From the NCBI RefSeq assembly GCF_006861655.1, contig NZ_SESI01000002.1:186001-250000 (forward strand): DNA of 64,000 bases, written 5' to 3'. Source of the stretch: Halonotius roseus (GTDB lineage: Archaea; Halobacteriota; Halobacteria; Halobacteriales; Haloferacaceae). Positions 40,726 through 49,477 of this stretch are shown here, one piece after another. The notes below the pieces were generated by a model. It made no database searches. It was not told the origin of the DNA and saw only the letters and a list, made by a program, of their open reading frames with translations. Numbering within the stretch: the stretch's first letter is position 1; each line of letters opens with the position of its first letter. The position numbers and the translations under genes are program-made.

Positions 40726-43722
40726 TTAGCCGGTTGCCTGGATCGACTGACCGCCGAGCTGGAGTGGCTGTTCCTCGCTCAGTTCGACATCGACAGCCGT
40801 CTCGTCGGCACCGACGACCTGTGCCTCGTCGACGCTGGCGGTGCCGGCATAGAAGCCGCCATCATCGGTTGTGGCCTGGAGCCGATACTCGCCCGTGGCA
40901 CGAACGCTGACGTTCGTGTAGCCGTTTTCGGGGCCAAACTCGTCGTAACCGGTCGTCGAGTACGGCACGGTCATCTCGAAGTTACCGTTCTCGTCGGCGG
41001 TTGCATACTGGGTGTAGGCAAACCGGTTGCCGCTGGCCGGGATCTCCACTGGTACCGTGGCGCGCACCTCACTCCCAGCCGGGGCACCCGAGCCCTCGAT
41101 GGTCGCACCGGGCACCTTCTCGAAGGTTTTCACCCACGAGGGCGTGTTTCGGAGCAGTGAGCCGGCCGAGGCGTTGGTCTGCTGTTGGAGTCGGCGGTAG
41201 CTGTTGAGATAGTTTCGGCTTGGGGTGTCGCTGGCCTTGACGAGGCGATACTGCTCTAAGGCATCGACACGCTCGGTCGGGTTGTCACCGATGCCGCCGA
41301 GCTGTGCGCCAGGGTTTTCTTCGACGTAGGCTTCGGCCTCGGCAAGCGAGCCAAACGTTTGGGCTCCACCCTCAAAGGCGCGAATCTGGGTCTGGCCGCC
41401 ACCCCGTGTCGGAACGGTTCGTTGTTCAGTATCGAGAACGACAGGGGATGGGTCGACCGCGCTGCCGTGGTAGGCGTACAGCCGGATCATCTGGCTCTCG
41501 TAGTACTGTTGGGTGCGGAGTCTGACCGGCTGGAGCTGCTCGCCGCGCTGGCGGTATACCACATCGATGTAGTCATTGAAGCTCACATCGTCGTTGAACA
41601 CCGTCGGCGCGGAGAACTTCGAGTTCGGGTTCGCCATCTGGGCATCGACCATGACGTACCGCGTTTGGCCGTCCTCACCCATCTTCTCGTTGAGGGCGTC
41701 CTCAGCGGCCGTTTCATTTGGTGCGAGCAGGTAGTTGGCGGCCTCAGTCGCGCCCTGCTGGAACGGGTTGGCGTTCGGGATCCGTTCACCGTGGACAGTG
41801 ATCCAGTGGCCGTAGTCCCACCACGATTGGACGCCATACGCACCGTCTGGGTAGTCATAGTCGCCGTCGGCAGGTCGCTCGTAAGTTCCGGTTGGATCCA
41901 GCGGCTCGGCGTCAGGATCCTCAAGTGTGCCGGGAGCCGGGGTTTCCTCGTTCATCCACTCTAAGCTGTCGTCCCAGATCTGGACGGCACCGGGGCCGTT
42001 GCTGTCCGGGCCAGCGGTGTCCCACGCCGCAACCGTCGGGAACACAAACGGGGCAACAACAAGGAAAACGATCGTCACGGCGGCCATGACCTGCCAGCCT
42101 TCGAGTGATTCGGCGGATTCACGAACTGAGCCAGCAGTCGCACGAATATCAAGGAAATCAGTTGCTTGGGCGATGAAGATCGCGTTGAAGACGGCGACGA
42201 CGACGGCGAGGTAGTAATTAAAGCGAACCTGGGTGAACGCCGCGGAGATGATGAACGCGCCCCAGACGAGAACGTAGAGTTCGGTCGCGTCGTAGCGATG
42301 GCGGAGGGTGGCACCAACGATCAGTCCAGTGCTGATGAGCAATCCAAGCACCTGCCATGTCGTGCCGAAGATACCGGCGATCTGATCGACAACAGGTGAG
42401 CCGAGATAGATCAGGCCGACCGTTGTGAGTGCGGCGGCGACGTAGCCTGTGTCGCGCGTGTCGTCGCTTTGGATCAGTGGGCGGGCAAGCATGACGAGTG
42501 CTGCGGCGATCGCGGTGAACAGTGCAAGTCGGTACTCGCTGTAGATGAACTCGAAGGGAGGGTTGTCCGATAGCGGCGGGGATGCTTCGCCGATCGTCCG
42601 TGCACCAGCTGTTGCACTGAACCCGACGCGAGCAAGAAGAGCACCGGTAAGATCAACTACGAATCGAGAAAAGGCAACAGCAGAAACAAGAATCATTGCT
42701 CCGACTGAAACCGGGTACAAGCTCCGATCCAGCTCTCGGGTTTCCCACTGTCGGGCAAGATAGGCGAGGAAGATAGAACCGAGTCCAACCCCAAGCGGTA
42801 GGATCACCTGGAGTAGTGAATGTTGGGATGCAGCACCGATAGTGAAGCTCTTCAACGGGACAAACATCAGCAAACCGGTGACCGTCATCGAAACGGCACC
42901 GACGAACGCCATCGGTTCCGGCGTCCGGTTGTGGTACACATCGGTCGTGATCTTAAGCGCAAAGAAGATCCCCGTGAAGCCGACGAGAAGCACACCGGGC
43001 GGCCACGCCCACATGTAGAGTGCTGCCGCGACACCCGCACCGATTGAGTAGAGGAGTGGCCGACGAAGCGCGTCGAGGTCGCGGTCGACGACGAGTTCCC
43101 AAACCGGCTGTGATTGTTGGGCGACGGCGATCGCCGTCACGAAGCCAAGCACACCGAGCGTCTGGAAGAAGACCTCGGCCGCACTGTGATCGTAAAAGCC
43201 GACCAAGCTGTATCTGAGAACAGTTCCTGGAAGGAGTGCGAAAACGGCAAGTCCGACGAGTGCCGGCCATCGACCAGCGAATCTGGCCGCGATGAGGTAC
43301 GCGGGGATGACAGTCGCCGTAAGGAACACCGGCGCGGCAACAAGCATAATCAACCCGGCGTACTCGGTTGAAGGATCGCCGAAGCTGGTGAGCAGAATAA
43401 AGCCGGAAACAAGCTGATCGTAGAGTGTCCCGAACTGATCGACGCTCGTCCCGGTCGGATAGTTCGTCATCGGATCGAACGGCATCGTCGTCGGGAAATG
43501 TTCAAGCAGATAGTTCGTCTGTCGGAAGTGATACCACGGGTCGTTGCCGCGGAACGTCACACCGCCGTCAGTTTGGAAGTTCTCCAGTGCGCGGAGCCGG
43601 ACGGCCAGCATGAACGCGATGAGGGCCGCCAACACTGGAATGTGATACACTTGTTTCAACACATCAGCGGGGGAGTCTGCCTGCTTCACTCCCCGGATGT
43701 AGTCGAGCACGGCATCTTTCAT
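40726..43722 (-). CDS. aglB: Oligosaccharyltransferase AglB
   Basis: This 998-residue membrane protein (about 13 helices to residue ~600, then a large outer domain) contains FRGNDPWYHFRQTNYLLEHF (Asp61, metal/catalytic) near the N-terminus and the WWDYG motif at about 632-636 (GVQSWWDYGHWITVHG). It transfers a lipid-linked oligosaccharide to Asn in N-x-S/T at the outer membrane face. ATG 43722 begins MKDAVLDYIRGVKQADSP. It heads an operon with DUF368. A divergent glycosyltransferase starts about 110 nt away. Confidence 0.95.
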   Translation of the reverse strand: MKDAVLDYIRGVKQADSPADVLKQVYHIPVLAALIAFMLAVRLRALENFQTDGGVTFRGNDPWYHFRQTNYLLEHFPTTMPFDPMTNYPTGTSVDQFGTLYDQLVSGFILLTSFGDPSTEYAGLIMLVAAPVFLTATVIPAYLIAARFAGRWPALVGLAVFALLPGTVLRYSLVGFYDHSAAEVFFQTLGVLGFVTAIAVAQQSQPVWELVVDRDLDALRRPLLYSIGAGVAAALYMWAWPPGVLLVGFTGIFFALKITTDVYHNRTPEPMAFVGAVSMTVTGLLMFVPLKSFTIGAASQHSLLQVILPLGVGLGSIFLAYLARQWETRELDRSLYPVSVGAMILVSAVAFSRFVVDLTGALLARVGFSATAGARTIGEASPPLSDNPPFEFIYSEYRLALFTAIAAALVMLARPLIQSDDTRDTGYVAAALTTVGLIYLGSPVVDQIAGIFGTTWQVLGLLISTGLIVGATLRHRYDATELYVLVWGAFIISAAFTQVRFNYYLAVVVAVFNAIFIAQATDFLDIRATAGSVRESAESLEGWQVMAAVTIVFLVVAPFVFPTVAAWDTAGPDSNGPGAVQIWDDSLEWMNEETPAPGTLEDPDAEPLDPTGTYERPADGDYDYPDGAYGVQSWWDYGHWITVHGERIPNANPFQQGATEAANYLLAPNETAAEDALNEKMGEDGQTRYVMVDAQMANPNSKFSAPTVFNDDVSFNDYIDVVYRQRGEQLQPVRLRTQQYYESQMIRLYAYHGSAVDPSPVVLDTEQRTVPTRGGGQTQIRAFEGGAQTFGSLAEAEAYVEENPGAQLGGIGDNPTERVDALEQYRLVKASDTPSRNYLNSYRRLQQQTNASAGSLLRNTPSWVKTFEKVPGATIEGSGAPAGSEVRATVPVEIPASGNRFAYTQYATADENGNFEMTVPYSTTGYDEFGPENGYTNVSVRATGEYRLQATTDDGGFYAGTASVDEAQVVGADETAVDVELSEEQPLQLGGQSIQATG

Positions 43723-43834
43723 TAGTTTGCCACAGTCTCAATCAGTCAATAAGGCTTGTGAAACAGCGCGTGGCGAGTGCTCTGAACAGGAAAAGACGGA
43801 ACAGATAAACACGGCGCGCAGCCTTACGGAAGAT

Positions 43835-44770
43835 GTGCACGTTTCGGTCGTCCTCTGTACGTACACCGAGGATATGTATCCTCATTTCACCGAAGCTGCT
43901 GAGAGTATCCTCTCGCAGACGTACGACGACGTTGAGCTCATCGTTATCGTTGATGGCACACAACCGGTGTACGACCGTGTTGTGGCTGATTACGGCGACC
44001 GCGACGATGTTGTTATCGAGTGCAACGAAGAGAACGTCGGGCTGCTTGAAAGCCGAAATCGAGGTGCGGAGATCGCAACTGGAGATGTTGTGGCGTTTAT
44101 CGATGACGATGCCGTCGCGGACAAGCAGTGGATCGAACGGTTGATTCGAGCCTACGAGGAGAAAGGTGCGATCGCAGCCGGCGGAAAGATGACCCCGGAG
44201 TGGGTTGCAGGGAAACCGTCATTTCTACCTGAAGAGTTCTACTGGCTTGTCGGGGTTACCCACCGTGGATTTGCCGAAGAACCGGGAGAGGTTCGGAACA
44301 CATTTGGCTCGAATATTTCGTTTCGGGCCGATGTGTTCGCTGAATTGGGCGGGTTCGATGTCGATATTGGGGGACGAAAAGGCGAAAAGAATCTACAGGG
44401 TGGTGAGACGGAACTGTGTGCGCGGATGCGGACGGAGTACGGACAGGGTGTGTGGTACGATCCGGAAGCAAAGGTGGGACACAAGGTATTTGAGTACCGG
44501 ACGAAGTTTTGGTGGCTGGTGGATCGAGCATTCTGGCAGGGGTACTCGAAGCGGGCGATGAAAACATATGTTAAAACCGGGGGAGATGACGAAAACGAGT
44601 TCCTATTACGACTACTACGTGAATTTATTCCACATCGGCTACAAAGAATTGTAAAAAAACGATCTCAGAAGGAATTATTGAAGATGATAGCACTTCTTGC
44701 ATTTACAGTCAGCGTTGGTGTTGGATATGTGTACAGTTCGATCAACTATTCACCAGTGATAAAAGAATAA
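43835..44770 (+). CDS. GT2 glycosyltransferase, AglG/AglE-like, C-terminal membrane anchor
   Basis: The 311 residues from GTG 43835 (MHVSVVLCTYTEDMYPHFTE) match the pattern of haloarchaeal dolichyl-phosphate-linked GT2 enzymes. DDAVADKQW follows the DDD (90-92), and GGETELCARM is the acceptor-side motif. A hydrophobic helix (LLKMIALLAFTVSVGVGYVY) near the C-terminus anchors it. An earlier start at TTG 43727 would sit only 5 nt from the divergent aglB ATG, so I prefer 43835. Codon use is still GC-rich at the start but AT-rich near the end. Confidence 0.8.
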   Translation: MHVSVVLCTYTEDMYPHFTEAAESILSQTYDDVELIVIVDGTQPVYDRVVADYGDRDDVVIECNEENVGLLESRNRGAEIATGDVVAFIDDDAVADKQWIERLIRAYEEKGAIAAGGKMTPEWVAGKPSFLPEEFYWLVGVTHRGFAEEPGEVRNTFGSNISFRADVFAELGGFDVDIGGRKGEKNLQGGETELCARMRTEYGQGVWYDPEAKVGHKVFEYRTKFWWLVDRAFWQGYSKRAMKTYVKTGGDDENEFLLRLLREFIPHRLQRIVKKRSQKELLKMIALLAFTVSVGVGYVYSSINYSPVIKE

Positions 44771-44854
44771 TTCATAGCTGTATGGATTTTATTCAGCCGC
44801 GGCCAGACCAGACCTATCGTTGGGTTCTTCATTATCCTATCGCATATTAGTGGT

Positions 44855-46015
44855 ATGGATAGGTATGTTGGTGTAGCCGAACCGGTTCTCGGTGATGAAG
44901 AACGATCGAATATCGCCGAGGTGCTTGATTCGGGGCGGTTCCTTCAAGGCCCGTACGTTGAAGAGTTCGAAGAGAAGTGGGCTGATCATGTCGGGACAGA
45001 CCATGCCGTTGCAGTTACAAACGGAACCGAAGCCATCCAACTTTCACTCAAAGCTCTCGGGATGGAACCAGGAGACGAAGTGATCGTCCCATCGCTCACG
45101 TTTGGCTCCACCGCAACGGCGGTCGTCCACCAGGCTGGAGTTCCAGTGTTTGCTGATATAGACAGAGAACTCTATACGCTCGATCATACCGATCTCGAAC
45201 GATGTCTCTCAGATGAAACGTTCGCTGTGATGCCGGTACATCTGTATGGACATCCAGCAGAGATGGAGGAAATACGGGAATTTGCTGCTGCGCACGATTT
45301 ATATGTGATTGAGGATGCCGCACAAGCACACGGTGCTGCATATAGGGATTCAAAGGTCGGTTCAATCGGTGATATCGGCTGCTTCTCGTTTTACGCGACG
45401 AAGAACATCACGACCGGGGAGGGCGGCATCATCACAACCGATAACGACGCGATCGCCGAAAACCTACGGATGCTCAGAAGTCACGGCATGGCAAATCGCG
45501 ACAAACACGTAACGCTTGGATACAACCACCGGATGAGCGAGTTGAACGGTGCCCTCGGGACAGCACAGGTCGACCGGCTCACCGGATTTAACCAGCGGCG
45601 ACGAGAAATCAGCGAGCGGTTGCACAATGAGCTTGCGGATCTCGACTGGCTTGAGCCCGCGGCAGTACGTGACTATGTCGAACACGCCTACTTCTGGGCA
45701 CCATTTGAGATACAGCCGGACAAAATCGGGATGACTGGAAAGGAAGTCTGGCGTGAGTTACGGGAGCGCGGTGTTGAGACCCGCCACAGGTACAATGTGC
45801 CGTTGTATGACCAGCCAGTCTTCGAAAACCACCGTGGGTTCAATTCAGAGTTCCCGTGGAGTGCAAATCCAAACAGTCACAAGTACGACCTGTCACTGCC
45901 GCACGTAGAGGAGGTTGTCGGCAATATGATCGGACTTCCGAATCACCCGAATCTTGAGGAGGAGGACATCCAGTACGTTATCGAGACCGTCCGAGAATTT
46001 GAGGAGACGATATAA
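44855..46015 (+). CDS. DegT/DnrJ/EryC1 sugar aminotransferase
   Basis: This 386-residue PLP enzyme has VIEDAAQAHGAAY (about 151-163) and Lys183 in FSFYATKNITTGEGG, the complete catalytic set. It should place an amino group on a keto-nucleotide sugar. It lies just before an epimerase and a FemAB-like acyltransferase, which could then modify the amine. It resembles the enzyme at 2169 in motifs but differs in length and sequence, so it probably serves another sugar. Confidence 0.88.
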   Translation: MDRYVGVAEPVLGDEERSNIAEVLDSGRFLQGPYVEEFEEKWADHVGTDHAVAVTNGTEAIQLSLKALGMEPGDEVIVPSLTFGSTATAVVHQAGVPVFADIDRELYTLDHTDLERCLSDETFAVMPVHLYGHPAEMEEIREFAAAHDLYVIEDAAQAHGAAYRDSKVGSIGDIGCFSFYATKNITTGEGGIITTDNDAIAENLRMLRSHGMANRDKHVTLGYNHRMSELNGALGTAQVDRLTGFNQRRREISERLHNELADLDWLEPAAVRDYVEHAYFWAPFEIQPDKIGMTGKEVWRELRERGVETRHRYNVPLYDQPVFENHRGFNSEFPWSANPNSHKYDLSLPHVEEVVGNMIGLPNHPNLEEEDIQYVIETVREFEETI

Positions 46016-46070
46016 CGACTTACCCCGCAGCAGATGTCGGTGCGGCAAACAAACCACGATCAGGCGGATA

Positions 46071-46082
46071 GCATAACAGATT
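46071..46082 (+). promoter_or_regulatory. Promoter-like element (GCATAACAGATT) for epimerase
   Basis: GATAGCATAACAGATT ends 27 nt before GTG 46110. It keeps the CATAAC core of the box. Confidence 0.4.
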
Positions 46083-46109
46083 TACTATCTCGTTTGGTAG
46101 CTATCGATT

Positions 46110-47102
46110 GTGAAAGTACTCATAACAGGCGGCGCAGGCTATATCGGAAACTACGTTGTTGAAGAGGTGCTCAACAACGGGCACGAGGTTCGGGTGCTCG
46201 ATTCGATGCTCTGGGGTGACCAGGCACTCGAACCGCTACGCGATGACGAGAAGCTGGAGGTTCGTGAAGGCGATATTCGACATATCGAGGATCTCTCGTA
46301 TGCGATGGAGGGCTGCGATGCCGTCATCCATCTCGCAGGGATCGTCGGCGATCCAGCCTGTGGTGTCAACGAGCAGGCAACGCAGGCGGTCAACGTCGAA
46401 GCGACGAAATCGCTCGTTGAAGTGTGTAAGCTTCACGATATTCAGCGGCTTGTGTTTGCATCGACGTGTTCAGTGTACGGTGCCAGCGAACTCATGGAGC
46501 TCAACGAAGGCTCATACCTGAATCCGCTATCATTGTACGCCGAGTCGAAGATCGACTCCGAGGAGATCATTCTGCATGAGACTCATGATATGTTCTCGGA
46601 TAACGAGATCACACCAACGATCCTGCGGCTTGGGACGATTTTTGGGTGGTCGCGCCGGATGCGATTCGATCTGGTTGTGAATATTCTGACCGCGAAAGCC
46701 CTTTTGGAGGACGACATTCCGGTCTACGGCGGGGAGCAATACCGACCACTTGTGCATGTCCATGATGCCGCACGCGCCTTCGCTGCGGTCTTAGAAGCCG
46801 ACGAGGAGAAGGTCAACCACCAGATATTCAATGTTGGTGATAACGATCTGAACTATCAAATAAAGGAAGTTGGACGAATCGTCGAGGAGAATGTTGATGA
46901 TGCTGAGGTTCGGTTCGTCGAACATAAAGAGGATGAGCGAACCTACCGGGTGAGCTTTGACAAGATCAATTATATACTGGGCTGGGAAACACAGCACGAC
47001 ATCGCGGATGGCGTCCAAGAGATCAAAGAGTGGATGCAAGCAGAGGATATTACTGAGTACGGGAAAGATACATTCCGTAATTCGGAATACCCGTATATAT
47101 AA
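46110..47102 (+). CDS. NAD-dependent epimerase/dehydratase
   Basis: The 330 residues from GTG 46110 have ITGGAGYIGNYVVEEVLNNG (4-23), HLAGIVGDPACGVNEQAT, ASTCSVYGASELMELNEGS and YAESKIDSEEI (Tyr-x3-Lys). These are extended-SDR signatures. It differs from the GalE-like gene at 29034. The C-terminal KDTFRNSEYPYI stretch is unusual. The substrate is unknown but neighbours suggest an amino sugar. Confidence 0.83.
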   Translation: MKVLITGGAGYIGNYVVEEVLNNGHEVRVLDSMLWGDQALEPLRDDEKLEVREGDIRHIEDLSYAMEGCDAVIHLAGIVGDPACGVNEQATQAVNVEATKSLVEVCKLHDIQRLVFASTCSVYGASELMELNEGSYLNPLSLYAESKIDSEEIILHETHDMFSDNEITPTILRLGTIFGWSRRMRFDLVVNILTAKALLEDDIPVYGGEQYRPLVHVHDAARAFAAVLEADEEKVNHQIFNVGDNDLNYQIKEVGRIVEENVDDAEVRFVEHKEDERTYRVSFDKINYILGWETQHDIADGVQEIKEWMQAEDITEYGKDTFRNSEYPYI

Positions 47103-47105
47103 GAG

Positions 47106-48164
47106 ATGGAGACAAAGCACCTAACAGCTGACAACACCGACGAATGGTGGGAGAATTACGAACGGGTCGGCAAGCCTGGGCCATATCATCGGCCAGATTA
47201 CCTCCAACTACTCGCAGGAAATTTTGAACACGATGATGAACACGCCGAAGCCTTCGTTCTCCAAGATGGCGACGAAATTATCTACTACCCGTACATCCGT
47301 CGTTCACTCAAATCAGTTCCGTTTGCAGACGGGTCAGAAACAGACCTATCAAAATACGATGATATTGTTTCTTCATGGTACTATGGCGGGCCATTTACTT
47401 CAAAAGACGACAACTCACTCTGCGAAGCGTTCGCGGAGCAGTTTGATAATTTCTGCCAGTCAGAAAACATTGTCGCCGAGTTCGTTCGTTTCGACCCAAA
47501 CGAACGAAATTACGAGAGATTTGATTGCCTGGAACCGAAGTTCAATAGAGAAACGGTTCCAGTTGACTTAACTAAAGATAAAGAAACACTCTGGGACGAG
47601 TTCGAGAAACGCAACAGGAACGCCATAAGACAAGCGCAGAAGACGGATCTTGAGGTAAAGCCCACTGAATCTGATAATGACTACGAAGCGTTCTACGATA
47701 TCTACACGAACGCAATGGACGCGAAGAATGCTACCGATCACTACCGCTTCAAGTATGACTTTTTCTGTGACATGTTGGAAACAGATCTTTCGACACTTGT
47801 TGTAGCCACGTACGACGACGAAGTTGTCGGTGGAGCGATGGTAGTACACAATGAAGAGCTGGCCCACGATTACCTGCGCGCCTCTGATCCCGACTACTGG
47901 GATATGCGTGTCAATAATTTACTCTGCTATGGAACATTGATGCAGATGCGAGCCACCGGAAAGAAAATGTTTGATTTCCAAGGGGGGAGGCCAGGTGTGT
48001 TCAAGTTCAAGAAATCCTTCTCAGCTGATCGTGCTGAAATGTATCTCGGTACATCAGTACACATGCCGGAAGTATATAATGAATTGACATCCGAAGCCGA
48101 GAGAGTAGGTATTGATACCGACGGAGGATACTTCCCAGAGTACCGCGTGGAGAAGAGCAACTAA
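47106..48164 (+). CDS. FemAB/GNAT-like peptidyl- or acyltransferase
   Basis: The 352 residues have two GNAT-like halves. HDYLRASDPDYWDMRVNNLL and FDFQGGRPGVFKFKKSF are typical of FemAB-like proteins, which add amino acids or acyl groups to amines using aminoacyl-tRNA or acyl-CoA. It follows the epimerase by 3 nt. With the aminotransferase it may put an aminoacyl group on the amino sugar. The donor cannot be read from the sequence. Confidence 0.75.
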   Translation: METKHLTADNTDEWWENYERVGKPGPYHRPDYLQLLAGNFEHDDEHAEAFVLQDGDEIIYYPYIRRSLKSVPFADGSETDLSKYDDIVSSWYYGGPFTSKDDNSLCEAFAEQFDNFCQSENIVAEFVRFDPNERNYERFDCLEPKFNRETVPVDLTKDKETLWDEFEKRNRNAIRQAQKTDLEVKPTESDNDYEAFYDIYTNAMDAKNATDHYRFKYDFFCDMLETDLSTLVVATYDDEVVGGAMVVHNEELAHDYLRASDPDYWDMRVNNLLCYGTLMQMRATGKKMFDFQGGRPGVFKFKKSFSADRAEMYLGTSVHMPEVYNELTSEAERVGIDTDGGYFPEYRVEKSN

Positions 48165-48170
48165 ACGATA

Positions 48171-48180
48171 AAAGTATAAA
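48171..48180 (+). promoter_or_regulatory. Classical TATA-like element (AAAGTATAAA)
   Basis: It ends 23 nt before ATG 48204, the spacing of a leaderless haloarchaeal promoter. It contrasts with the CCATAAC-type boxes at the same distance elsewhere in the window. Confidence 0.5.
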
Positions 48181-48203
48181 CGTAGAACCACCGCACTTGT
48201 TCT

Positions 48204-49469
48204 ATGAACATAGTATTGGCTTCAGTAGATTGTTTACGTCATGATACTTTTGACCACCGATTCTACGAGAGACTGAAATCATCGGGTAGCTACTACGATA
48301 CCTGTATTACACAGGCTGCGTTCACAAGTCCATCTCATACTTCAATGCTCTCAGGACTCAATCCATTTAACCATGGGGTTCGCTGGCTCATAGACTACGA
48401 GACAGATGCAACACTCCTTCCTGAGATACTCTCTGAGGAAGGATTCAACACCGTTGGATTTACTGGGGGGTACCCACTTCCCACGGGGAACATTCCTGAT
48501 ACGTTCGACGAGTTCCACCACATAACCCCAATGGAAGACCGTATGGAGGGTCGCGGCAACGAGTTTGGGCCTGCGAATCTTCTTGTGAACCGCGCAGTGA
48601 ACTGGCTTGATGATCACGAAGGAGAGGATAATTTTGTATTTATCCACTCGTTTGATCTGCACCTAACACTTCGTTCCGAGTTCGGCAAACGTGACGAACC
48701 AGAGTTCGATGAAAATAATGTCTACGAAAACGTTGAGCAGTATATTGGTAGATACCAGCGCAGGTACCGCGAAGAGGCGGAATTCGTTGCTAGACAGCTT
48801 GAAAATCTACACCAACTTATCGACATTGACATCTCGGTTGTAACAGGTGATCACGGTTCCAAGATGCCCGGCGAACATGGGTATCCATGGGTCTATGACA
48901 GCGAAGGAAACCGTGTTGGATCACAAGTTCGTGGCGTTGAATTGTACGAAAATATAATACGCGTACCCCTCATATTCAACGGCGATCATTTCCCAGACGA
49001 GACGGTACACGAACAGGTGCGTAGTATTGATATCGTTCCGACACTTCTTGACGCACTTGATATAGATGCTCCCGAGACAGACGGGAAAACATTGCTTAGC
49101 GGCGACCATCCAGAATTTGCCTACTCTGAAACATATCACGGACAGCTAACAAAAGAGAACAAGCTGACCCACAAAATGAACGAGCAGTATGATTTCGGGT
49201 GGAATGATCTTGACTCGCTTGTTTGCCTCCGCTCTAACGAGTGGAAACTCATCTGCACAGCGAACGGAAAGCTTGAACCCGTAGAGCTCTATCATATCGC
49301 GCAGGATCCTGGCGAAGGACGTAATCTACTCAAGGACGAGCCTGAAATTGCTAAAGAGTTCTTCGATGACCTACAGTCTATGCTCGGTGATGACGAACAA
49401 ATGTACGTGACCGCCGATCAGGTTACTCAAGCAACGAAAGATCGACTTGAAGATCTCGGTTATCTTTAA
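48204..49469 (+). CDS. Alkaline-phosphatase-superfamily (sulfatase-fold) protein
   Basis: The 421 residues begin MNIVLASVDCLRHDTFDHRF (metal Asp9). The nucleophile position reads AFTSPSHTSMLSG, so Thr41 takes the place of Cys/Ser, and His the place of Arg, in the C-x-P-x-R sulfatase motif. GDHGSKMPGEHGYPW is the second metal motif. Substrate release or transfer of a phosphate-type group is more likely than sulfate hydrolysis. The protein ends DRLEDLGYL. Confidence 0.75.
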   Translation: MNIVLASVDCLRHDTFDHRFYERLKSSGSYYDTCITQAAFTSPSHTSMLSGLNPFNHGVRWLIDYETDATLLPEILSEEGFNTVGFTGGYPLPTGNIPDTFDEFHHITPMEDRMEGRGNEFGPANLLVNRAVNWLDDHEGEDNFVFIHSFDLHLTLRSEFGKRDEPEFDENNVYENVEQYIGRYQRRYREEAEFVARQLENLHQLIDIDISVVTGDHGSKMPGEHGYPWVYDSEGNRVGSQVRGVELYENIIRVPLIFNGDHFPDETVHEQVRSIDIVPTLLDALDIDAPETDGKTLLSGDHPEFAYSETYHGQLTKENKLTHKMNEQYDFGWNDLDSLVCLRSNEWKLICTANGKLEPVELYHIAQDPGEGRNLLKDEPEIAKEFFDDLQSMLGDDEQMYVTADQVTQATKDRLEDLGYL

Positions 49470-49477
49470 TTTATTAG

